A DNA stretch of 42,963 bases from Sphingomonas sp. HMP9 (lineage in GTDB: Bacteria > Pseudomonadota > Alphaproteobacteria > Sphingomonadales > Sphingomonadaceae). The position numbers were made by a program, and so were the translations under genes. The notes beneath the pieces are model-generated. The model did no database searches and was not told the DNA's origin. It saw only the letters and a list, made by a program, of their open reading frames with translations. Each line of letters begins with the position of its first letter. The stretch's first letter is position 1. This document shows positions 35,034 through 42,620 of the stretch, piece by piece. Location of the stretch: assembly GCF_013374115.1 (NCBI RefSeq), contig NZ_AP022674.1, positions 1 through 42,963 on the forward strand. Reading direction: 5' to 3'.

Positions 35034-35306
35034 ATGAGCGACAATCATGTCCATTCGAGCCACCCCGCCATCGTCAAACGGCTCAACCGCGCCGATGGTC
35101 ACTTGCGCAGCATTGTGGAGATGATCGAGGCCGGGCGGCCTTGCGTCGATATCGCCCAGCAGCTTCACGCGGTCGAGCGCGCAATCGCCAGCGCCAAACG
35201 CGCGCTCATCAACGATCACATTGACCAATGCCTCACCGACACTGCCGCCGGGGTTGGGGCCGGCAAGGCGATCGAGGAGTTCCGGACGATATCGAAATAT
35301 CTATAG
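35034..35306 (+). CDS. CsoR/RcnR-family metal-sensing repressor (DmeR-like)
   Basis: A 90-residue all-helical DNA-binding protein. His-rich N-terminus (HVHSSHP, His5, His7, His10), then [30 protein letters not shown]. Cys37, His62 and Cys66 keep the spacing of the CsoR ligands Cys36, His61, Cys65; the N-terminal His are typical of the Ni/Co-sensing RcnR/DmeR branch. Ni/Co is favoured by the divergent NreB-like gene, Cu cannot be excluded. GAAGGAAGG precedes the ATG. Confidence 0.88.
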   Translation: MSDNHVHSSHPAIVKRLNRADGHLRSIVEMIEAGRPCVDIAQQLHAVERAIASAKRALINDHIDQCLTDTAAGVGAGKAIEEFRTISKYL

Positions 35307-35692
35307 TCGAGCGAACCACTTAACCGCACGCGAAATATGCGGCCATGCCCACCATGTCGCCACGGTGAGGCCCAGGCCCCACGCCGCAACGATGATGACG
35401 ATGGCGACCTTGCTGGAGGGTCGGTCGCGCCGCAACGCCGCAGCCGCGCGGAACTCGCTCAGTAGCGGCGGGGGAATCAGGCGGACCGCGAGAGCAATCC
35501 CGATCGGCACGAGGATCAGATCATCGAGATACCCGACAACAGGAATGAAATCGGGAATGAGGTCGATGGGCGACAGCGCGTGAGCGGCGACAGCGCCGGC
35601 GACGGAGGGGTCCGCGGATCGCGCGCGGCCAGCCACAACGCGATCACGTCGCGTTTCAGGCGTCGCGCCCAACGCTTAATGCTTTCGAGCAT
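35301..35692 (-). pseudogene. DUF1232 (YkvA-like) membrane protein, frameshifted
   Basis: A 130-residue protein after repair. [20 protein letters not shown] starts at 35692 in one frame; the conserved [21 protein letters not shown] and a C-terminal membrane segment lie in the next frame, to 35301. Adding one C in the CCCC run (GGGG at 35607-35610 on the plus strand) joins DPRTP to [13 protein letters not shown]. Overlaps the end of the repressor gene by 6 bp, tail to tail. Function unknown. Confidence 0.8.
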
Positions 35693-35753
35693 CGCGAAGT
35701 CATAGGTACACCTAGCTGACGTGTCGCCTACATGCGGACTGGATTGGGCAATG

Positions 35754-37282
35754 GTGTCACAACCGGTCGAGACTGTTGAAAAACCCGCGCTTGCGATAGC
35801 GGTGAGGGCGTGATTCACTGCGGGAGAGTGGCGAGGAGCGCGAGTATGATGGGTCGGCAGGTGGCGCAGGGCGCGCTGTTTTACGGGTTCCGGCTCGACG
35901 ATCATGTGCCAGCCGACCACCTCCTACGTCGCATCGACGGGCTGCTCGACTTCAGCTTCGTTCGCGAGGCGCTGGCGACGAGTTATAGCGCGAACGGGCG
36001 ACCCTCGATCGACCCGGAGCTGATGCTGCGGATGCTGCTGGTCGGCTACTTGTTCGGCATCCGCTCGGAACGGCGTCTGTGCGAGGAGGTGCATTTAAAC
36101 CTCGCCTATCGTTGGTTCTGCCGGCTTGATCTGGCCGACCGGGTGCCCGACCACTCCACATTCTCCAAGAATAGGCATGGTCGCTTCCGTGCCTGCGACC
36201 TGCATCGCCTGCTGTTCGAGCAGGTGGTCGCACGGTGCGCTGCGGCCGGGCTGGTGGCGGGCCGCAATGTGGCGGTAGACGGCAGCACGATCATGGCCGA
36301 TGCGAGCCGCGAGAAGAAGCTGAAGGGGGCCGATGCCGCGGACGAGCTTCGTGCCATGGAAAGCGTATCACGGCCCGTCGCCGAATATCTGGCGGCGCTC
36401 GATACCGCGTTGCCGCCAGATCCCGATGAACCGGCGCCTGTCGATCCAGCCAGCATCTCACCAACGGACCCGCAGGCGGCCCTTACCTGCAAGCACGGGC
36501 CGGCGCGCTACGCATACGCCATCAACCCGCTGCTGGACCTCGACACCGACTGCATCCTTGATGTGGAGGCCACGCCCGCACGCTTCTCGTCGGAGGTCGC
36601 AGCGACCCGCACGCTGGTTTCACGTGCCGGCACCAGGCTGGGCATCGCGCCCGAAAGTCTCGCGGCCGACAAGGCGTATGGCAGTGGCCCACTGCTCGGC
36701 TGGCTACTCAAGCGGAACATCACGCCGTACATCCCGGTCATCGACCGCAGCCGCCAGCGCGACGCCTTTTTAACCCGCGATGCTTTCCACTACGATCGCG
36801 AGGCCGACGCCTATCGCTGTCCGGCGGGCAAGCAGCTCAGCTACTGCGGCACCAGGCGCGCCAGTCAGGTCCGCGTCTACCGAAGCCATGTTGCCGATTG
36901 TGCTGGTTGCGAACTGAAATCCCAATGCACCACCGGTCGAAAGCGCAGCATCAGCCGCCTCGTCAGCGAGGATGCCCGCGACACCGTGCGCGCCCTTGCC
37001 GGCACCGACGCCTATGTGCACGCGCGGCGTCGAAGACAGCGGATCGAGCGCGTGTTTGGCCACCTGAAACGCAACCTGAAGCTACGAACACTTAAGCTGC
37101 GTGGCCTGTCAGGAGCTACTGAGGAGTTCACCATGGCGGCTGCGGCCTATAACCTCCAGCTGCTCGCCCGGCAGGTGGCGCCGGCCTGATACGAGCGCAT
37201 CTTGCGGTGCCCGGCGTCGCCAGCCATCCGCTACGCCGTCACCACGCAAGCCTTTTTCAACAGTCTCCCTTGGTTTTGACAC
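35754..37282 (+). mobile_element. Intact IS1182-family insertion sequence
   Basis: A 1,529 bp element. Both ends share GTGTCA(C/A)AACC, four variable bases, then GAGACTGTTGAAAAA (35754-35783 and 37253-37282 in reverse complement). Outside, TGGGCAAT (35745-35752) and TGGGCGAT (37283-37290) agree at 7 of 8 bases and may be a target duplication, though one base separates the left copy from the end. It encodes one complete transposase and is related to the two remnants at 10654 and 25718, which lie in the opposite orientation. Confidence 0.85.
35846..37189 (+). CDS. IS1182-family transposase
   Basis: A 447-residue DDE transposase. N-terminal domain GALFYGFRLDDHVPADHLLRRI and LLVGYLFGIRSERRLCEEV, then RVPDHSTFSKNRHGRFR. 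Catalytic residues appear in VAVDGSTIMADAS, LAADKAYGSG and RQRIERVFGHLKRN. A Cys cluster (CAGCELKSQC) lies before the last motif. The ATG at 35846 has GAGGAG 8 nt upstream; the frame's earlier start at 35810 is rejected. It is complete, so the element may be active and a source of the homologous remnants' rearrangements. Confidence 0.92.
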   Translation: MMGRQVAQGALFYGFRLDDHVPADHLLRRIDGLLDFSFVREALATSYSANGRPSIDPELMLRMLLVGYLFGIRSERRLCEEVHLNLAYRWFCRLDLADRVPDHSTFSKNRHGRFRACDLHRLLFEQVVARCAAAGLVAGRNVAVDGSTIMADASREKKLKGADAADELRAMESVSRPVAEYLAALDTALPPDPDEPAPVDPASISPTDPQAALTCKHGPARYAYAINPLLDLDTDCILDVEATPARFSSEVAATRTLVSRAGTRLGIAPESLAADKAYGSGPLLGWLLKRNITPYIPVIDRSRQRDAFLTRDAFHYDREADAYRCPAGKQLSYCGTRRASQVRVYRSHVADCAGCELKSQCTTGRKRSISRLVSEDARDTVRALAGTDAYVHARRRRQRIERVFGHLKRNLKLRTLKLRGLSGATEEFTMAAAAYNLQLLARQVAPA

Positions 37283-37600
37283 TGGGCGATTGGCTGCAAT
37301 CGGTGGAAAACGCCTAGGCAGCTTTTCGGAGCCGACGGGCGGAGTCAGGACCTTCGATTAAGTAGTGCGGCGTCGCGGTACCCCGTGCGGCAACACTGAA
37401 ACGTCAAACCACGAGTCCAGGACCCGCCGCTTTCGCGAGATGCACGCAATTTGCCGGCGTCGCGCCAAACGGCGTTATAGAGTCGTGCGCTTGGTCCGCA
37501 TGTGTTATCTGTCGCAGATATCCGCGCAAATTGACGGTACGCATCTCCCCGGTCACCTGGCTTTCGCTTCGCGAGCCTCCGGTCTTACGAAGGGTAAGCA
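37283..37600. other. Gene-free region upstream of the histidine kinase
   Basis: These 318 bases hold no credible gene. They must contain the promoter of the kinase operon, but I see no clear -35/-10 pair and no EcfG-type GGAAC...CGTT box. An AAGGG ribosome site is at about 37590. The apparent minus-strand frame at 37404-37601 has no supporting feature. Confidence 0.6.
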
Positions 37601-38752
37601 ATGGCTACCCGGCCCCCAAACGATCTTGAAGACGCGGCTGTAAGCCTGACGCTGGCAGTCATTATTGCATCCCCGTCCCCGTTATTGCTGCTCGATGAAA
37701 ATCTTGCCGTCGTGGGCGCGAGCGACTCGTTCTGCGAGGCATTCGGAATCGATCGGGCTACGGTAACGGGATGCGCACTGTTCGGCTTGGGCGCCGGGGA
37801 ATGGGACGTCAGTCAGCTGCGTGCCTTATTGAGCGCGATAACCGCCGGCACACCGCAGGTCGTCGCATTGGAGATGGAACTCGAGCGCCCCGAAATTGAA
37901 GCACGATGCTTGATCATCACCGCACGACTCCTTGCGTATGAGGATATTGCCCAGCCGCGGGTTCTGTTTGCGGTCGCCGATGTGACGGATGCGCGCACCA
38001 ATACAAAGGCTAAGGACGCGGCTATCGAGCACCTCGGCGTGCTTCTGAACGAGGTTCGGCATCGCGTCGCCAACAGTCTCCAGATCATCTCGGCCGTGCT
38101 GCTGCAAAACGCGCGGCGGACGATGTCGGCTGAAACGCGGGACCACCTGAAGGATGCGCATAATCGCGTAATGGCTGTTGCAACGCTCGAACGGAAACTC
38201 TCGGAATCTCCGAACGGTGGCGAGAGCGTCGAACTACGCACGTATTTCACAGATCTTTGCAAAAGCATCGCCGCATCCCTGATAAGCGACAATGACCATA
38301 TTGCGCTGGTCGTAAAAGGTGGTGGACATGTCCCGTCGAGAGTGTCGGTCAGTTTGGGCCTCATCGTTACCGAACTGGTAATCAACGCACTGAAACATGC
38401 CTTCCCCAACGGTCGTGTCGGTAGGATCGAGATCGGCTACCAGGCTCATGGGCCGAATTGGACGCTGTCTGTCAGAGATGACGGGGTAGGAATGCCAAAG
38501 GAATTGCCCCTGACCCGAAGCGGGCTTGGCACCAGCATCGTTCAAGCCCTTGCCAGACAGCTTGAGGCAACAGTCGAGACGGTTCCTGCGGTACCAGGCA
38601 CCACAGTTTGCATCGAGCACGTCCAGGTCGCGCTGGTAAGTGACCATGAGCCCGAACGTGCTCCCGCGATCTCCCCTGCCGAGGGGCTTTCGAGTGGGGA
38701 GCGCAATGCATCAGAAAGGTCGATCGCCAATGGATGCGCCACACTCCGCTGA
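37601..38752 (+). CDS. PAS / HisKA_2 sensor histidine kinase
   Basis: A 383-residue soluble kinase without membrane segments. An N-terminal PAS-like domain (LLLLDENLAVVGASDSFCEAFG, about residues 27-130) is followed by a HisKA_2-type dimerisation region LLNEVRHRVANSLQIISAVL, with phospho-His near residue 153, and an ATPase domain with LGLIVTELVINALKHAFP, RDDGVGMP and GLGTSIV. HRVANSLQ is the HRVKNNLQ variant of this family, usual in alphaproteobacterial general-stress and light kinases. The C-terminal tail overlaps the next gene by 47 bp, so the two are coupled. Confidence 0.9.
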   Translation: MATRPPNDLEDAAVSLTLAVIIASPSPLLLLDENLAVVGASDSFCEAFGIDRATVTGCALFGLGAGEWDVSQLRALLSAITAGTPQVVALEMELERPEIEARCLIITARLLAYEDIAQPRVLFAVADVTDARTNTKAKDAAIEHLGVLLNEVRHRVANSLQIISAVLLQNARRTMSAETRDHLKDAHNRVMAVATLERKLSESPNGGESVELRTYFTDLCKSIAASLISDNDHIALVVKGGGHVPSRVSVSLGLIVTELVINALKHAFPNGRVGRIEIGYQAHGPNWTLSVRDDGVGMPKELPLTRSGLGTSIVQALARQLEATVETVPAVPGTTVCIEHVQVALVSDHEPERAPAISPAEGLSSGERNASERSIANGCATLR

Positions 38753-39188
38753 TCGCGGAAAAACGCTGATGATTGTGGAGGACGAGGTCCTTGTCGCAAT
38801 GACGCTGCGCGATGAGTTCGAAGCCGCGGGCTTTCATGTTCTCGACTTGACTGACCGCCACGAACAGGCGGTCGCCGTTGCCCGCGAAAGCGCCCCTGAC
38901 CTTGCGCTCGTGAACATTCAGCTGCGTGGCCGGGACGATGGAATCGGCCTGGCCAAGCATTTAAAAGCCCTAAAAATACCCGTGCTGCTGATCAGCGGGC
39001 AGGTTAGCCGTGCGCAATCTGCCAAGACTGTAGCTGTCGGATCGATGCCCAAGCCCTATAGCGCAGACGATATGGTCGAGGCCGTCACGTACCTCCTGGC
39101 TCATCTTCGTGGCGACGAGTCGCTGCCCCGCCCATCTGGGCTGGAAGTGTTCGACGAAACCACCGACAAACTAGAGGCGGCTCGATAG
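38706..39188 (+). CDS. Single-domain response regulator lacking the phospho-acceptor Asp
   Basis: A 160-residue receiver-only protein. The acidic pocket (MIVEDE), switch Lys (MPKPYS) and fold are conserved, but the phosphorylation site reads LALVNIQLRG, with Asn at residue 70 where LVDIxL is expected. Start at ATG 38706 (GGGGAG 5 nt upstream) or 38730. No output domain. It overlaps the kinase gene and is clearly its partner by position. With Asn it cannot be phosphorylated normally, so it may act as a constitutive or phosphorylation-independent partner. Confidence 0.85.
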   Translation: MHQKGRSPMDAPHSADRGKTLMIVEDEVLVAMTLRDEFEAAGFHVLDLTDRHEQAVAVARESAPDLALVNIQLRGRDDGIGLAKHLKALKIPVLLISGQVSRAQSAKTVAVGSMPKPYSADDMVEAVTYLLAHLRGDESLPRPSGLEVFDETTDKLEAAR

Positions 39189-39769
39189 CAACGACTTTTG
39201 AGGATTGCGTAGAGCGGCCGGGCCGCACTCAGCCAACAGGGTCCAGATAATAAAGGGGTCGGTTCCGGGAGAGGGCGGAAAAGCACCCTAACGATATAAG
39301 TTCGGTTGATCAGCGGTTTACGAGGACCGTCCCAGTCGAACACATGTCTGTTTAGGACAGATCTTGGCCGCTAAAATCCGCCATTTCTCGACTGAAACAC
39401 GGGATAGGTTCAACTGGGACATTGCAAACCGGCTTAGCGTGTCATTCCGCCCCCTGCCGGAACCGACCCCATAAAGCGTCCTAACGGGGCAGATTTGAGA
39501 TATCGATCCGCATCGGTGGATTGAGCCAGTCTGGCTCGTAATATAAGTGGCAATCCTATGACGGTGTCAAACTGAACGGTGTGACACCAGCCCTTTTGAC
39601 CTCGCAGAAACGGTCGTTCGCGGGAAGCGTCGACAGGGCAGTCGCAGCCAGCTCGCCCCAATCCCGAGCAGCATCTCAAAACCGTCTCCTGCATCGAGGC
39701 AGGATTCACACGCTCCACTATCTATGATAATGTCCTTTATCGGATGTAGAAATGAGGTAAAGAGCGGTC
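39189..39769. other. Gene-free region with a dispersed repeat
   Basis: About 580 bases without a convincing gene. It holds the second copy of the dispersed repeat (39366-39481). A minus-strand frame at 39434-39718 would encode a Cys-rich protein but has no ribosome site or recognisable family and runs through the repeat, so it is not accepted. Confidence 0.6.
39366..39481 (+). repeat. Dispersed repeat, copy 2
   Basis: Same orientation as the copy at 11207-11329. The core 39406-39464 reads AGGTTCAACTGGGACATTGC to TGCCGGAACC, with the short form of the TAGCGTGT unit. It has similar flanks over roughly 115 bases. Possible IS or integron-like end, or a regulatory module; unknown. Confidence 0.65.
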
Positions 39770-39946
39770 ATGAATAGCTCCGAGGATCCCAAACCCCTCC
39801 CGGTCATCCAAGAGGCCCGTGCGCTGGCATTGATGCGCGGCGCGCTTGTCCTGCTTGATGAGGCGGGAGCGACGCTTGCCGCCTCCCGGCTTCAACACGC
39901 TATCGACACGCTCGATCCGCCACAGCCGGTTGAGCCCGAAGAATGA
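39770..39946 (+). CDS. Small unknown protein, first gene of recombinase cassette
   Basis: A 58-residue acidic protein, MNSSEDPKPLPVIQEARAL at its start, with two amphipathic helices (ALALMRGALVLLDEAGA, AASRLQHAIDTLD) and a Pro/Glu tail. I do not recognise it. The stop overlaps the next start (ATGA at 39943-39946), which with the two-helix composition supports a real gene. The ribosome site is weak (AGAGCGGTC before the ATG). A protein of this size and shape could be a partner or antitoxin-like binder for one of the following products; that is speculation. Confidence 0.6.
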   Translation: MNSSEDPKPLPVIQEARALALMRGALVLLDEAGATLAASRLQHAIDTLDPPQPVEPEE

Positions 39947-40155
39947 GCGCTTCGCCTTACCGCGTCCAGCTCACTCCACGGCCGATCGTCATCGATGCAG
40001 CCGGCCTGCCCGTCGCCAACTCGCACGTCGTCGAGATTACATTCCCCGGCGACGCGATCGAGACGATGCAAGGCCGGGTGAACACGATCGTCGGGCCGGG
40101 GGTCGCGAAGATCATTGTTGGCGATGCGACCGTTCGAGGCGTGCCGCTGTGTTGA
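39943..40155 (+). CDS. Small unknown beta-rich protein
   Basis: A 70-residue protein rich in beta-strand residues (YRVQLTPRPIVIDAAGLPVA, NTIVGPGVAKIIVGDATV) with no signal or membrane segment. No family recognised. Starts inside the stop of the previous gene and ends in the first codons of the acetyltransferase, so it is translated as part of one message. Confidence 0.6.
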   Translation: MSASPYRVQLTPRPIVIDAAGLPVANSHVVEITFPGDAIETMQGRVNTIVGPGVAKIIVGDATVRGVPLC

Positions 40156-40568
40156 ACATCCGCCTTGCCGAACCCACCGACTTGGCTGCAATCGCAGCGT
40201 TCGATGCCTTTCCGGGTGATCGCATCATCGAGATCGTCGAGCGCCGCATGCTCGTCATCGATATCGACGGCCGGGCGCAGGGCTACACCTCATGGCAAAA
40301 GAACGGCTGCATTGGTAAGGACTATGTCAACAAGCTGGTCGTCAGCGAGGCCTGCCGGGGCAAGGGCTTGGCCAAGCAACTGATTGCGGCACTCAATACG
40401 GTTTTGGTCGGCAGGGTGTTTATTTCTACGCCCGCCAACAACATCGCAGCTGTCGGATTGCTGGATGCCACCAGCTGGGTGCCGGCAGGTGAGATTGTAG
40501 GCCTTCTTCCTCTCGGAGAAGCCGAGGTTTTCTTTTACAAAGACTTGTGGCCGGAGCAGGCGTCATGA
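40149..40568 (+). CDS. GNAT-family acetyltransferase
   Basis: A 139-residue GNAT protein. The N-terminus IRLAEPTDLAAIAAFDAFPG is the usual GNAT start, the central strand VNKLVVSEACRGKGLAKQLI carries the acetyl-CoA loop (RGKGLAKQL for the R/QxxGxG/A motif), followed by VFISTPANNIAAVGLLDATS. The GTG at 40149 is the start that fits the fold; the frame is open upstream to 39846, which is shadow. Overlaps its neighbours on both sides. Substrate unknown; a toxin role as in TacT/AtaT is possible but no RHH antitoxin is adjacent. Confidence 0.85.
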   Translation: MLNIRLAEPTDLAAIAAFDAFPGDRIIEIVERRMLVIDIDGRAQGYTSWQKNGCIGKDYVNKLVVSEACRGKGLAKQLIAALNTVLVGRVFISTPANNIAAVGLLDATSWVPAGEIVGLLPLGEAEVFFYKDLWPEQAS

Positions 40569-41527
40569 ACCAGCTCGTCGCCCTGCCCTCGCCTGCGTTC
40601 GTGCTGCCGACATTGGTCGCCGCAGCCGGCGATCGTGCGCAGCTCCGATTCGTCGAGTTCTTCGCCGTCACCATCCGCAACCCGCATACCCGACGCGCCT
40701 ACGCGCGGGCTGCGGTCGAGTTTCTGGCATGGTGCGAGGTGCGCGGCGTGGCGTCGATGGCTGAGGTACAACCGCTTCACGTTGCAGCGTGGATCGAGCA
40801 GCTCGGGCGCGAGGTGAGCGCGCCGACCGTGAAGCAGCGGCTCGCCGGCGTCCGTCACCTGTTCGACTGGCTGGTAACGGGTCAGGTCATACCGACGAAT
40901 CCGGCCGCATCCGTGCGTGGACCAGCGCACAGCGTCCGGCGCGGCAAGACACCGGTGCTGGCACCCGACGAGGCGCGGCGGTTGCTCGACGCGATCGATG
41001 TTGCCACGCCGGGAGGGCTTCGCGATCGGGCGCTGATAGGGTTGATGGTCTATTCGTTCGCGCGGGTCGGCGCGGCGCTGGCGATGCGCATCGAGGACGT
41101 GTTCGTACAGAACCGTCGTTTGTGGGTTCGGCTGCATGAGAAAGGCGGCAAGCGCCACGAGATGCCATGCCATCACAATCTGGAGGAGTATCTGATAGCC
41201 TATATCGATGGGTGCGCGCTGCGCGAGGATCGAAAAGGACCGCTGTTCCGCACGATCGGGCGCGGCACCAAGCGATTAAGCAATAGCCCCCTGCCCCAGG
41301 CCAGCGCGTTCCAGATGGTTCGTCGCCGTGCCAGCGCGGCCAAGATCGAAACGGCGATCGGCAACCACTCGTTCCGCGCAACTGGGATCACCGCCTATCT
41401 GAAAAATGGCGGGACGCTGGAGCGGGCCGCAACAATGGCGAACCACGCCTCCACCCGCACCACCCAACTTTACGACCGCCGACCCGATGACGTGACGCTC
41501 GACGAGGTTGAGCGCGTGCTGATCTGA
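40565..41527 (+). CDS. Tyrosine recombinase (phage-integrase family)
   Basis: A 320-residue XerC/D-like recombinase. The N-terminal SAM-like core-binding domain (NPHTRRAYARAAVEFLAWCE, residues about 38-57) is followed by a catalytic domain with Arg in YSFARVGAALAMRI, Lys in HEKGGKRHEMP, HSFRATG (His-x-x-Arg), NHASTRTTQLYDR with the nucleophilic Tyr. ATG overlaps the acetyltransferase stop (ATGA). It may resolve plasmid multimers. TATAC octads begin one base past its stop codon. Confidence 0.92.
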   Translation: MNQLVALPSPAFVLPTLVAAAGDRAQLRFVEFFAVTIRNPHTRRAYARAAVEFLAWCEVRGVASMAEVQPLHVAAWIEQLGREVSAPTVKQRLAGVRHLFDWLVTGQVIPTNPAASVRGPAHSVRRGKTPVLAPDEARRLLDAIDVATPGGLRDRALIGLMVYSFARVGAALAMRIEDVFVQNRRLWVRLHEKGGKRHEMPCHHNLEEYLIAYIDGCALREDRKGPLFRTIGRGTKRLSNSPLPQASAFQMVRRRASAAKIETAIGNHSFRATGITAYLKNGGTLERAATMANHASTRTTQLYDRRPDDVTLDEVERVLI

Positions 41528-41551
41528 TATACGAGTATACCCGTATACAGG
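41528..41551 (+). repeat. TATAC octad array after the recombinase
   Basis: Three TATAC motifs start at 41528, 41536 and 41544, 8 bp apart, immediately downstream of the recombinase gene. Same phasing as the par arrays, so probably the same protein binds here. It may couple partition and recombination, or mark a regulatory or resolution site. Confidence 0.65.
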
Positions 41552-41566
41552 CTTGTCGAGTGTGTA

Positions 41567-41866
41567 TTAGATAAGTACGTCCAACCCGTGTTTCTGGACG
41601 ACGGCCAGCAATCGACGCGCGACGCCGTTAGGCTTCATGGCTCCAGCTTCCCACCGTCGAACCGTGCCGGGGCTGACGTTGAGGAGGTGTGCGAACGCTC
41701 TTGGCCCGGCGTCGTTGTCCTCGCGGAGCCGTCTTATGTCCGCCGGAGAGAAGATCGGCGGCGGGGGCGGATAATCCTCGATTTCGGTCAGGAGCGCTGC
41801 TCGGAATGCTGGGTCCGCCTCGACTCGGGCGCGCACCGTATCATCGAAGTTGCGGGTGAGAGCCAT
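41567..41866 (-). CDS. HTH-type regulator (NadS/HigA-like)
   Basis: A 99-residue protein with an HTH core FSPADIRRLREDNDAGPRAFAHLLNVSPGTVRRWEAG and C-terminal RRLLAVVQKHGLDVLI. ATG at 41866 has AAAGGA 8 nt upstream; an in-frame GTG at 41890 is less supported. It is in the same direction as the HigBA pair with 66 bp between, so it may belong to the same unit or be an orphan antitoxin. Contains a run of Pro (YPPPPPIFS) between the N-terminal helix and the HTH. Confidence 0.78.
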   Translation of the reverse strand: MALTRNFDDTVRARVEADPAFRAALLTEIEDYPPPPPIFSPADIRRLREDNDAGPRAFAHLLNVSPGTVRRWEAGAMKPNGVARRLLAVVQKHGLDVLI

Positions 41867-41932
41867 CACGATAGTCCTTTGGTCGTTCACCTGCTCTTGT
41901 TCGAGACCGCGTGACGCGCCAATCGGTGCGGT

Positions 41933-42253
41933 TCAGGCCGCGGCCGTGAAGTTGCCAATCTCGACCGACCGATCGGGGAAGGTCGCGGTGATGTGCAGCT
42001 CGCCGCCCATCGCCGCGATCAGGTCGCGCAAGGTGCTGACCTTCATGTCGGGGCGGCGGACGAGCTTCGATATGGCGGGCTGCTGCACCTCCATCACGTT
42101 TGCCAGCTCCTCCTGACTGATACCCAGCCCCTCGCGCAGCTGTTCGAGGCTGACCATTTCAGCCGTCAGTTGCGTTTTGCGCGCCTCGTTACGCGCGCGG
42201 CGTTCGGGGCTCCAGTCCTTCGTGAGATCGGCAAACGGGCGATGTCCGCTCAT
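41933..42253 (-). CDS. higA: HigA-like XRE antitoxin
   Basis: A 106-residue XRE-family protein. HTH in SLEQLREGLGISQEELANVM, with recognition helix near QPAISKLVRR, and a C-terminal dimerisation strand ELHITATFPDRSVEIGNF typical of HigA/antitoxins of this class. Follows the toxin gene with a 4 bp overlap (ATGA), the toxin-first order of HigBA. It would bind the palindrome upstream of higB and repress the operon. Confidence 0.85.
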   Translation of the reverse strand: MSGHRPFADLTKDWSPERRARNEARKTQLTAEMVSLEQLREGLGISQEELANVMEVQQPAISKLVRRPDMKVSTLRDLIAAMGGELHITATFPDRSVEIGNFTAAA

Positions 42254-42612
42254 TTCAACAATCCTTCCTGCCGCAGTTCCTTCAAATGCACGTCGTAGAG
42301 GTCGTCCGCGACCGGGATCATCCGCTCGTAGAAACGGTCGTCCCCGGTCTTGTCGCCCCCGATCAGCAGGATCGCCGATCGCCGCGGATCGAAGGCGTAG
42401 AAAATACGCAACGGCCGTCCTTCGCTTTGAATCCGCAGCTCGCGCATGTGCGAATGCCGCGAATTGTTGATCCCCGACGAGTGCGGGAAGCGCAGGCTTG
42501 GCCCCTGCCCGAGCAGCAGATCGACCGTGAAGTCGATCGCATCCTGGTCGGCTTCGCTCAGGTCTACAAACCAGCCGCCAAACTCGTCGGTATTCTCAAC
42601 CTCCCAGTTCAT
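42250..42612 (-). CDS. higB: HigB/RelE-like toxin
   Basis: A 120-residue protein with the RelE/HigB (Gp49-like) pattern: an N-terminal strand-helix, GPSLRFPHSSGINNSRHSHM, RELRIQSEGRPLRIFYAFDPRRSAILLIGGDKTG, FYERMIPVADDLYDVHLKEL. Such enzymes are ribosome-dependent mRNA interferases. Basic residues in GRPLRIFYAF and the LIGGDKT loop are conserved in the family. Plasmid stabilisation is the likely role. Confidence 0.88.
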   Translation of the reverse strand: MNWEVENTDEFGGWFVDLSEADQDAIDFTVDLLLGQGPSLRFPHSSGINNSRHSHMRELRIQSEGRPLRIFYAFDPRRSAILLIGGDKTGDDRFYERMIPVADDLYDVHLKELRQEGLLK

Positions 42613-42620
42613 TGGCGTGC

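Noticed and set aside
39434..39718. 94-codon minus-strand frame with several Cys
   Set aside because: No family, no ribosome site, and it crosses the dispersed repeat.
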